A DNA stretch of 5,723 bases from Actinomycetota bacterium. Lineage in GTDB: Bacteria; Actinomycetota; Geothermincolia; Geothermincolales; RBG-13-55-18. Positions 1-5,723 of this stretch are shown piece after piece (position 1 is the first letter of the stretch; each line of letters begins with the position of its first letter). Below the pieces are notes generated by a model, which was given only the letters and a program-made list of their open reading frames with translations, was not told where the DNA came from and did no database searches. The position numbers and the translations under genes were made by a program. The stretch spans positions 1 to 5,723 of the forward strand of contig JAPWVA010000092.1 of NCBI GenBank assembly GCA_028275245.1, given 5' to 3'.

Positions 1-1
1 A

Positions 2-1405
2 TTCGGGGCAAGAAGCGTAGCGCTGGTCGGCGTATCGGACAAGCCGGAAAACCTGGCAAGGGTAGTCCTCGAGAATCTGCTCCGCTGGGGATACCGCGGC
101 CGCATATTCTGCGTCAACCCCAGGGGTGGCAAGGTCTTGGGCTTTACCCTCTATCCCTCCGTCACCGACCTCCCGGAGGCGGTGGACCTGGCCCTCATCC
201 TCATCCCGGCTCCAGCGGTACCGGAAGTGGTCGAAGAATGCGGAAGGAAGGGGATAGGGAGGCTCGCCATCTCCACCGGGGGCTTCGACGAACTGGACGA
301 GAGAGGCGAGAGCCTCCGAGAGCGGCTGGTCACGGTGGCCCGGCGCTACGGCATCCGGTTCGTGGGCCCCAACTCCCTGGCCGTTATCAACGCCCACACC
401 GGGCTCTGTCTACCCTTTCTAGAGGTACCGCCAGACATTCCCAAGGGCGGCATCAGCCTGGTCACCCAGAGCGGAGGCATCGGAATGGACTTCCTCTCCC
501 GCTTAAGGGAGATGAACGCGGGGTTCTCTAAGTGGGTCTCCGTGGGGAACAAGACCGACCTGGACGAGGTGGACTACCTTGAATACCTTGGTAGAGACGA
601 GGAAACACGCGTGATCTGTCTCTACTTAGAGGATGTGGAGAGGGGAAGGGAGCTGGTCCAGGTGGCCTCCGGGCTCCGAAAGCCCATCCTCGCTTTCAAG
701 GCCAACGTGATGCCCCAGACTAGGCAGAGCGCCCGCTCCCATACCGCTGCCCTGGCCAACGACGACCACGTGCTGGACGGGGCCTTCCGCCAGGCCGGTA
801 TCATCAGGGTGGACCGATTATCCCGGCTGGCCACCTTCTCCACCGTCTTCGCCCTCCCACCTTTGCGGGGCAACCGGGTTGCCTTGGTATCCCCCACCGG
901 CGGCATCCTGGTGGTAGCCTCGGATCAATGCGCGCGCCGGGGTTTCGAGTTCCCTTCCCTTCCTCCTTCCCTAGTAAAAGAGATAGCCGGAAGGTTGAGG
1001 GCAGGAGTGGTGAAGATCGCCAACCCCCTGGATCTGGTGGATGTGCAAAGGTCCGACGACCGGCTCTTCGTCATCGAGAGGCTCCTCCAGCAGGACTTCA
1101 TCGACGGAATCATCCTCATACTGGTGGCTCGCTTGACAAGGATGGGGGAGATGGCGACCAGCGGCATTCTCGGCATGAGCGAAGATATGATCCTGGAAAT
1201 CGGGAGACTCATGGAGAGGTATCGCAAGCCGGTGGTCACGGGGCTTCTGGCGGGAAGCGAGGTCCTACGAAAGATGCGCCGTGTAGCCGGATTCCCCCTT
1301 TACGACGACGCCGAGGACGCCGTGGACGCGGCCGCGGTTTTGAGGGATTATTCTCTAAGACACAAGCTCGCGGCGGAAAGCTCCTTGGTCCGCGCCACGG
1401 GCTGA
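2..1405 (+). CDS. NDP-forming acyl-CoA synthetase, CoA-binding alpha-type subunit (5'-partial)
   Basis: The frame is open from base 2 to the TGA at 1403-1405, giving 467 visible residues; the start lies before the window. A TTG at 137 is not the start, because the Rossmann-type CoA-binding segment (SVALVGVSDKPENLA, then VNPRG) is encoded upstream of it. Domains seen: CoA-binding about residues 3-100; succinyl-CoA-ligase-like flavodoxin domain about 145-285 with VGPNS (121-125) and VTQSGG (154-159); third ligase domain about 293-430 with a TGG turn and NPLDL. His247, in ARSHTAALAND, matches the phosphorylated histidine of this superfamily (usual form SHTGALAG), and Glu210 in YLED is the likely assisting acid. 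Family members interconvert acyl-CoA + ADP + Pi with acid + ATP in the cytosol. The gene stops without the ATP-grasp (beta) domain of the ~700-residue fused forms, so a separate beta subunit is needed, perhaps encoded upstream. The acyl substrate cannot be read from sequence. Confidence 0.88.
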   Translation, partial: FGARSVALVGVSDKPENLARVVLENLLRWGYRGRIFCVNPRGGKVLGFTLYPSVTDLPEAVDLALILIPAPAVPEVVEECGRKGIGRLAISTGGFDELDERGESLRERLVTVARRYGIRFVGPNSLAVINAHTGLCLPFLEVPPDIPKGGISLVTQSGGIGMDFLSRLREMNAGFSKWVSVGNKTDLDEVDYLEYLGRDEETRVICLYLEDVERGRELVQVASGLRKPILAFKANVMPQTRQSARSHTAALANDDHVLDGAFRQAGIIRVDRLSRLATFSTVFALPPLRGNRVALVSPTGGILVVASDQCARRGFEFPSLPPSLVKEIAGRLRAGVVKIANPLDLVDVQRSDDRLFVIERLLQQDFIDGIILILVARLTRMGEMATSGILGMSEDMILEIGRLMERYRKPVVTGLLAGSEVLRKMRRVAGFPLYDDAEDAVDAAAVLRDYSLRHKLAAESSLVRATG

Positions 1406-1431
1406 GGCGTATGACACCACGGGCTGAGGCG
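1395..1431. repeat. 15-bp direct repeat at the synthetase stop codon
   Basis: CCACGGGCTGAGGCG occurs exactly at 1395-1409 and again at 1417-1431, 22 bp apart start to start. The first copy contains the TGA that ends the acyl-CoA synthetase gene. The 7 bases after each copy differ (TATGACA against GTCTCAT), so it is a partial or decayed tandem duplication rather than a perfect one. No function is evident. Confidence 0.8.
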
Positions 1432-1476
1432 GTCTCATGGAGGTTCCGCTCGTTCTTTCTATCATTTAACTCGCTC

Positions 1477-1483
1477 GGAGGGG
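1477..1483 (+). promoter_or_regulatory. Ribosome binding site for the MFS gene (supports a TTG start)
   Basis: GGAGGGG lies just upstream of TTG 1487, with 5 nt between the GGAGG core and the start codon. There is no ATG or GTG in this frame between the in-frame TGA at 1412-1414 and 1487, so this site decides for the TTG start. Confidence 0.6.
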
Positions 1484-1486
1484 TCC

Positions 1487-2737
1487 TTGGAAGGCAAGGG
1501 TAGGGGGATTCATTACGGGTGGACGGTGGTGGGGGTGGCCTTCGCCGCCCTTTTTGTGAACTACGGCATCCGTTACACCAACACCGTCCTCTTGAAGAGC
1601 TTCACCGGGGACCTGGGCATAGGGAGGGGCCAGGGATCCCTCCCCTTCACCGTGAGCGTCCTGGTCTATGCCTTTCTCGCCCCGCTGGCGGGAAGGCTGG
1701 TGGATCGCTATGGCCCCAGGCTGGTGATATCCGCTGGGGCCCTGCTGGGGGGGCTGGGCCTGTGGGCCTGCTCCAGGGCCTCGAGCCTTTGGATGCTGGT
1801 CCTCTTCTATGGGCTGGTCTTCGGGGTGGGTAGCAACGGCATCGGCTTGGTTCCCACCAACACGGCGGTAGCGTCCTGGTTCCGCCGCAACATGGGCACC
1901 GCCCTGGGGTTGGCCACCACCGGCATCGGCTTCGGCACCATGGTGCTCCCCCGGCTCATCGGCTTCGTGGACCACCGTTGGGGCTGGAGGGCATCCTTCC
2001 AGGTCCTGGGATACGTCACCCTGGCCTTGGCCCCGGCGGCTTATCTCGCCCTAAGACCCGGGCCCGCCAGCGAGGCCGTTGAAACGGATTGTCCTTCCCA
2101 CGGGGACTCCTCTACCCAGTCAATCGACACCTGCGACCTGACCCTTCGGCAGGCCCTGGGGACTTCCTCATTCTGGCTTCTCTTCGCCGGCTTCATCCTC
2201 ATTGTCATCGCCCTGTACGGGGTGATGGTTCACCAGGTCCCCTATGCCACCGACCGGGGTATATCCTCTGGGTGGGCCGGATGGTCGGTCACGGTGGTAG
2301 GGGCCTTCTCCATTTTCGGCAGGTTCTTCTTCGGCTGGCTTTCCGACCGGGTAGGGGAGAAGAAGAGGTCCCTTTACCCCGCCTGCGCGCTATTAGTCCT
2401 GTCCTTCCTCCTCCTTTTCCTCGTGAGGAATCCCTGGTCGCTCATGCTCTTCGCCGCGGCCTTTGGAGTGGGATATGCCGCCTACGGTCCGGTCATCCCG
2501 GCGGTGGTGGCTGAGGTCTTCGGGAAGAAGAACATGGGCTCCATCTTCGGCCTGGTGACCACGGGAGGGGCTTTAGGAGGAGCCCTGGGCCCATACGTCA
2601 CAGGGCTCATATACGATCTCAGCGGGAGCTACCGGATGGCCTGGATGCTGGGACTGGCCTGCGTTCTGCTCTCCACCTTTCTCTTCGCGGGTGTGAGGAG
2701 GATGACGGCAGGGCCATCTACCCGATCAGGGGATTGA
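1487..2737 (+). CDS. MFS transporter, OFA (oxalate/formate antiporter-like) or monocarboxylate type
   Basis: The product is a 416-residue inner-membrane protein with about 12 hydrophobic helices (roughly 12-32, 52-70, 79-96, 101-121, 138-158, 171-189, 228-248, 264-284, 297-313, 318-342, 352-376, 384-403), the normal MFS length. The MFS loop motif is present twice: AGRLVDRYGPR (68-78) between helices 2 and 3, and FGWLSDRVGEKKR (282-294) between helices 8 and 9. A hydrophilic central loop (about 190-222) leads into LTLRQALGTSSFWLLF, a phrase typical of OFA and bacterial monocarboxylate transporters, as is the HYGW opening at 9-12. The TTG start follows a good Shine-Dalgarno site, and translation from it places the first helix correctly. 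The gene begins 81 nt after the acyl-CoA synthetase gene on the same strand, so co-transcription is plausible and a carboxylate substrate is a reasonable guess. Substrate and direction of transport are not determined. Confidence 0.87.
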   Translation: MEGKGRGIHYGWTVVGVAFAALFVNYGIRYTNTVLLKSFTGDLGIGRGQGSLPFTVSVLVYAFLAPLAGRLVDRYGPRLVISAGALLGGLGLWACSRASSLWMLVLFYGLVFGVGSNGIGLVPTNTAVASWFRRNMGTALGLATTGIGFGTMVLPRLIGFVDHRWGWRASFQVLGYVTLALAPAAYLALRPGPASEAVETDCPSHGDSSTQSIDTCDLTLRQALGTSSFWLLFAGFILIVIALYGVMVHQVPYATDRGISSGWAGWSVTVVGAFSIFGRFFFGWLSDRVGEKKRSLYPACALLVLSFLLLFLVRNPWSLMLFAAAFGVGYAAYGPVIPAVVAEVFGKKNMGSIFGLVTTGGALGGALGPYVTGLIYDLSGSYRMAWMLGLACVLLSTFLFAGVRRMTAGPSTRSGD

Positions 2738-2871
2738 TTCCGCGGTACCCGTCTACCTTGCGCCTGTAAATCGCCAACCCTCGCTCTTACCCTTGTTGAT
2801 GGAGATCGCCATTAAGCCCGTCGGAGCGGGGGAAACCATTTCCTTCCTTCCATGTTTTCCCTGAAGGGGTA
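2738..2871. other. Convergent intergenic junction with weak inverted repeats
   Basis: This 134-nt gap separates the ends of the MFS and HD-GYP genes. It contains two small inverted repeats: CGCGGTA pairing with TACC-TT-GCG at 2741-2762 (two-base bulge), and GGAAA-CCA-TTTCC at 2831-2843. Neither is followed by a T-run on either strand, so I do not call a canonical intrinsic terminator. No open frame with a credible start is present. Confidence 0.5.
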
Positions 2872-4281
2872 TCAAGGGGCCTCTTGGTCCAGGAACCCCT
2901 CCAGGTCCACCCCCGCTTCCTCAGGGAGGAGCACCTCCGCCACCTCCAAGCCCCTTTCCCTGGCCACATCGCCCCCCAAGTCCAGGAGGAAAGGTCGGGT
3001 CAGGGGGCCATTCTCGTCGGCGATGACCTTCACCACTGGGTAACGGGGTTCCACCACGGCTCCTTCACTGACCACGCCCCATCGCCCGTCGCTCAATCTC
3101 ACCAGGGTGCCCGCCGGGTATATCCCCATCATCGCCACGAACATGGGGGCGAGGGCAGGATCGAAAACGAAACCGCTGTCCTTCAACAATATCCTCAGGG
3201 CCTGTTCCGGGGTTCGCGCCCTCTGATAGGGACGGGTGGTGGTCATGGCGTCGTAAACATCCGCCATCTCCACGATCCGCGAGAAGAGCGACGGCCTCTC
3301 CTTCCCCCTGATCTTGGGATAGCCGCCCATGTCGTAATGGGCGTGGTGCTCCATGGCCACCGCCACGGAAAGGGGATGGATGCCCGGCTGGGCCAGGAGT
3401 ATGTCCGCGCCCTTCACGGGATGGCTCCTTATTATGCTCCATTCCCCTTCGGTAAGGGGGCCCTTTTTCTGGAGGATCTCCCGGGGAACGGTTATCTTGC
3501 CCAGATCGTGGAGGAGCGCGCCCATCCCCAAGGCCACCAGCGCGGGCCTGTCCAGGGAGAGCAAGGTTCCCAGGGAGAGCGAGAGTATAAGCACGTTGAT
3601 GCTGTGGTAGCAGGTATAGTCATCATGGCTCTTGAGGGAGGTCAGCCCCAACACGGCAGTGCGATTCTCCTTTATCCTCTCCAGAAGGGAGGAGACCACT
3701 CTCCTGGCCTTGTCCACCCTTATCCTCCGCCCCTCCTCCACCTGCCGGGAGATCTCCCCCATCACGGCCACGGCGTTCCTGTACTCCTCGGTGAGTCGGG
3801 TGCGGTCTCCCCCCCGCCCCCTTTCCTCTTTCCATTCCCCCGGCTTTTCCAGTCGGATCCCGTGGATGTTCCTCTCCCGGAGAAAGGCATCGGGGTCTTC
3901 CGAGGCCCGAAGGACCTCACCTTCCCTTACCGCGGAGACCAGGGCGGCCAGGTCCGTGGGCCCGACGGAGGGACTCACGGCCACGCCCCCGATGCCCGCC
4001 TTCTTGAGGTCCTGCAGGAGGGAATAATAGAGTATGCTCTCCCTGACCAGGAGGGTGTCCTCCAGGTAGAACTCGTCCCCCACTATCCTCAGGACGAACT
4101 CACCGCTCCTGCTTCCCTGCAGGCGCGTGAAGGCCTCGAGGAACTGCCGGCACGCATGCCTCCACATGGGATGGTCCCCTGGATACAACATGCCCGCCTT
4201 CCAAAGGGCATAGAACCGCTTGAGGAGGGCGAGTTCCCTCTCCAGGGATTCTAGACCCTCCGGGTATTCATCACTCCGCAT
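2872..4281 (-). CDS. HD-GYP domain protein, probable cyclic-di-GMP phosphodiesterase or sensor
   Basis: A soluble protein of 469 residues (478 if it starts at 4308), with no signal peptide or membrane helix. Numbering is from 4281. Residues about 10-140 form an N-terminal module opening with LYPGDHPMW and containing IVGDEFYLEDTLLV and a GIGGVAVSPSVGPTDLAALV segment. I know this pattern as a module preceding HD-GYP or HEAT regions, with no defined role. A charged linker follows (about 146-190). The HD-GYP domain spans about 205-385: H226 (YHSINV), H258-D259 (LLHDLGK), H287 (SHP), H312-H313 and GYP 320-322 in HHAHYDMGGYP, and D341/D344 in MADVYDAMT plus RPY. A C-terminal tail (GIYPAGTLVRL...) is usual in this subfamily. 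HD-GYP enzymes hydrolyse cyclic-di-GMP with a di- or tri-metal centre. The GYP motif is divergent, so activity is likely but unproven. I prefer start 4281 because GGGAGGGAG sits 8 nt before it and the overlap with the upstream HEAT gene falls to 11 nt (38 nt from 4308). Confidence 0.85.
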   Translation of the reverse strand: MRSDEYPEGLESLERELALLKRFYALWKAGMLYPGDHPMWRHACRQFLEAFTRLQGSRSGEFVLRIVGDEFYLEDTLLVRESILYYSLLQDLKKAGIGGVAVSPSVGPTDLAALVSAVREGEVLRASEDPDAFLRERNIHGIRLEKPGEWKEERGRGGDRTRLTEEYRNAVAVMGEISRQVEEGRRIRVDKARRVVSSLLERIKENRTAVLGLTSLKSHDDYTCYHSINVLILSLSLGTLLSLDRPALVALGMGALLHDLGKITVPREILQKKGPLTEGEWSIIRSHPVKGADILLAQPGIHPLSVAVAMEHHAHYDMGGYPKIRGKERPSLFSRIVEMADVYDAMTTTRPYQRARTPEQALRILLKDSGFVFDPALAPMFVAMMGIYPAGTLVRLSDGRWGVVSEGAVVEPRYPVVKVIADENGPLTRPFLLDLGGDVARERGLEVAEVLLPEEAGVDLEGFLDQEAP

Positions 4282-5722
4282 CGGCTCGTCTCCCTCCCAC
4301 TTCGCCATCCCCCACCCTGGGGAACGCCGTCTCCAGTTCCATCATCCCCTCCCGGGCCAGGACGGCGATCCTCTCCCATTTTTTCCTGCCCACGATCCTT
4401 CTCTGGCTTGCCAGGGCGGCCAGCGCGGGGTATGCCTTGTGGCATCTCATCCTCACCAGCGCCGACACCGCCTCCTCCAGGAGGACTTCATCCGGTCTTT
4501 TGCCCAACCCTCTCTCCAAGATCCCGAGAAGCACCTCCTCAGCGACTTCTCCCCCGATCCTCTCCAAGCACCTGACGGCCTGAACCCGGGTGCTGGGGTC
4601 CTCGTGCCGGATGGCCTTGACCAGCTCCTCCAGGGCTTCAGGGCTTCCCACCTGGCCCAGGGCTACCAGGGCTTCCCGCCTCACCTTGGGATGGGGGTGT
4701 TTCATCGCCATCTTCAGGTAGGCAAGGGAGTTGCTATTCCCCGTCCTTCCCAGTACGTAGACGATGTTCCTGGCCAGGTACCACCTTTCGTCCATGACAT
4801 AAGAACCCAGCAGGTGGACGTTTCCGCTGCCGGCTCTCATCAGGACCTCGCAGATGAATTTCCGGATCCCCACCTTCTCTTCTTTGGCCAGAATCTCCAC
4901 TAGGTTACGCAGGGCCCCCTCGCCTAGGCGTGCAACCAAGCAGGCCAGCCTCTCCGCCACCGCCCCCTTGTCCTCGGAACGGTAAAAGGAGCTGTTCACG
5001 AGCGTTTTCAAGCTACCGACACTGGATAGCTCTGAAAGGGTCTCCTCCAGGAAGGCCTCCACCTTGGGTGGTAAATTGCCCAGGAAAACGATGTCCTGAA
5101 AACCACCCACCAGGTCCGCGGCTTTTTCCAGCTCCCCCTCGTCTACCAGACAAGCCAGTATTTGCCTGACCCAGCCGGCCACCATCTCCATGTTCTCCAC
5201 TATCTCACCTTTCTCGAGAAGGGAAAGGAGTAAGGGAGGGAACTCCTCCAAGGCCTCGCGCCAGAGGTCAAACCGGTCCATTCCCCTTTCGGGTCCTTCC
5301 ACCTCCGGTAAACGTCTTTCCCGCATGACCTCCAGGAGATCTTCCCTCCCAGGTGGCCTTTCCAGCGGCTCGAAGGGCAAGAACCCTTCCGCCAGTTCCG
5401 ATGGTGCTCCCAAGTCGAGGATCTTATCCCTCAGACCCCTCATGAGACTTCGCGAGCCTGCTTCCCCGTACATTCTCGAGAGGAAATCCCTGACCGGATC
5501 CATCATCTCCGGCAGGTTGAATATCATTCCCCCCAGCAAGTCGATGAGTTCCCTTTCGGTAAATGAGGTCAACAGTCCGGCAAACCATTCAAACTTCCTC
5601 CCCCTGGGTCCTAGCAGGTAGGCAAGGAGCTGGTCCCTTACACCAGAATCCAAGAAGAGCAGAGTTTCACCCAGGTGGCGCAGGAACGCCTCCAAGTCCT
5701 TGCCATCGCCCCGCTCTGACAC
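4271..5722 (-). CDS. HEAT-repeat protein (probably 5'-partial)
   Basis: The minus-strand frame is open from the window edge to the TGA at 4273-4271, with 483 residues visible. A GTG at 5722-5720 could be a start, but it has one base of upstream sequence in view and the frame stays open, so the gene probably begins outside the window. Residues 1-250 are helical, rich in Leu, Glu and Arg, and match no family I can name; they may be divergent helical repeats. From about 268 to 440 there are five HEAT/PBS-lyase-like helical pairs, clearest at 335-366 (HPHPKVRREALVALGQVGSPEALEEL is the diagnostic pattern, 342-367) and 373-400 (DPSTRVQAVRCLERIGG). There is no signal peptide or membrane helix. HEAT solenoids usually bind other proteins and have no catalysis of their own. 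The gene overlaps the downstream HD-GYP gene, which makes that protein the natural candidate partner. The partner and the cellular role are inference. Confidence 0.8.
   Translation of the reverse strand: MSERGDGKDLEAFLRHLGETLLFLDSGVRDQLLAYLLGPRGRKFEWFAGLLTSFTERELIDLLGGMIFNLPEMMDPVRDFLSRMYGEAGSRSLMRGLRDKILDLGAPSELAEGFLPFEPLERPPGREDLLEVMRERRLPEVEGPERGMDRFDLWREALEEFPPLLLSLLEKGEIVENMEMVAGWVRQILACLVDEGELEKAADLVGGFQDIVFLGNLPPKVEAFLEETLSELSSVGSLKTLVNSSFYRSEDKGAVAERLACLVARLGEGALRNLVEILAKEEKVGIRKFICEVLMRAGSGNVHLLGSYVMDERWYLARNIVYVLGRTGNSNSLAYLKMAMKHPHPKVRREALVALGQVGSPEALEELVKAIRHEDPSTRVQAVRCLERIGGEVAEEVLLGILERGLGKRPDEVLLEEAVSALVRMRCHKAYPALAALASQRRIVGRKKWERIAVLAREGMMELETAFPRVGDGEVGGRRADAE
4290..4298 (-). 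promoter_or_regulatory. Ribosome binding site for the HD-GYP gene, inside the HEAT gene
   Basis: Read on the minus strand, GGGAGGGAG runs from 4298 to 4290 and is followed 8 nt later by ATG at 4281-4279. The alternative ATG at 4308 is preceded only by a G-run (GGGTGGGGG) directly against the start. The site lies in the last codons of the HEAT gene, as expected for translational coupling. Confidence 0.5.
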
Positions 5723-5723
5723 G

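Noticed and set aside
137..139. TTG at 137 as the start of the synthetase gene
   Set aside because: The upstream codons in the same frame encode the first strands of the CoA-binding domain, so the gene starts before the window.
1437..1465. TATCAT at 1460-1465 as a -10 box for an internal MFS promoter
   Set aside because: Five of six matches to the consensus, but no -35-like hexamer at 16-18 bp upstream and no extended -10.
1411..1503. Possible 30-codon small ORF (ATG 1411 to TAG 1501-1503) between the synthetase and MFS genes
   Set aside because: No ribosome site before the ATG, it overlaps the MFS start, and its peptide is not recognisable.
1466..1975. Minus-strand open frame of 169 codons over the MFS gene start
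   Set aside because: Low-complexity His/Pro/Gln/Gly translation opposite the first helices of a clear transporter.
2741..2762. CGCGGTA...TACC-TT-GCG hairpin after the MFS stop as a terminator
   Set aside because: The stem has a two-base bulge and is followed by CCTGTAAATC, with no T-run.
2831..2843. GGAAACCATTTCC hairpin as an intrinsic terminator
   Set aside because: The stem is only 5 bp (7 with G-U pairs), and no T-run follows on either strand.
2884..4254. Long plus-strand open frame (456 codons) antisense to the HD-GYP gene
   Set aside because: It lies entirely opposite a gene with clear HD-GYP motifs, and its translation is His/Pro/Gly-rich with no domain. Long antisense frames are expected in high-G+C DNA.
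4220..4903. Plus-strand open frame of 227 codons opposite the HEAT gene
   Set aside because: Composition-driven shadow of the HEAT-repeat gene; no recognisable domain, and the opposite strand carries clear repeat patterns.

Overview
The window is bacterial, high in G+C (roughly 60% by eye) and densely coded. It has two convergent gene pairs, with no RNA gene, mobile element or CRISPR array that I can see. Arg codons AGG/AGA are common and one gene appears to start with TTG. The gene set is an ADP-forming-type acyl-CoA synthetase subunit, an OFA-like major facilitator, an HD-GYP protein with a 'YP-G-HP' N-terminal module, and a HEAT-repeat protein. It fits environmental anaerobes or thermophiles of the Actinomycetota or the former Deltaproteobacteria. 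I cannot place the organism with confidence.

Left half, plus strand: positions 2-1405 hold the 3' part of a CoA-binding, alpha-type subunit of an NDP-forming acyl-CoA synthetase (467 codons visible, true start upstream). After an 81-nt gap containing a 15-bp direct repeat, positions 1487-2737 encode a 12-helix MFS transporter. The pair may be an operon handling a carboxylic acid: transport across the membrane plus interconversion with its CoA thioester. This is inference from proximity.

The 134-nt convergent junction (2738-2871) holds only weak inverted repeats and no gene.

Right half, minus strand: a HEAT-repeat scaffold-like protein (4271-5722, probably 5'-truncated by the window edge) overlaps the start of a soluble HD-GYP protein (2872-4281, or to 4308), so the two are probably translationally coupled. 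The HD-GYP protein keeps the metal-binding His/Asp skeleton and the GYP triplet but has a divergent GYP-motif interior and a Tyr where some relatives have a metal-binding Glu. It is a likely cyclic-di-nucleotide phosphodiesterase or sensor, with the HEAT protein as candidate partner.

Nothing here proves a new system. The least explained part is the coupled HEAT/HD-GYP pair.
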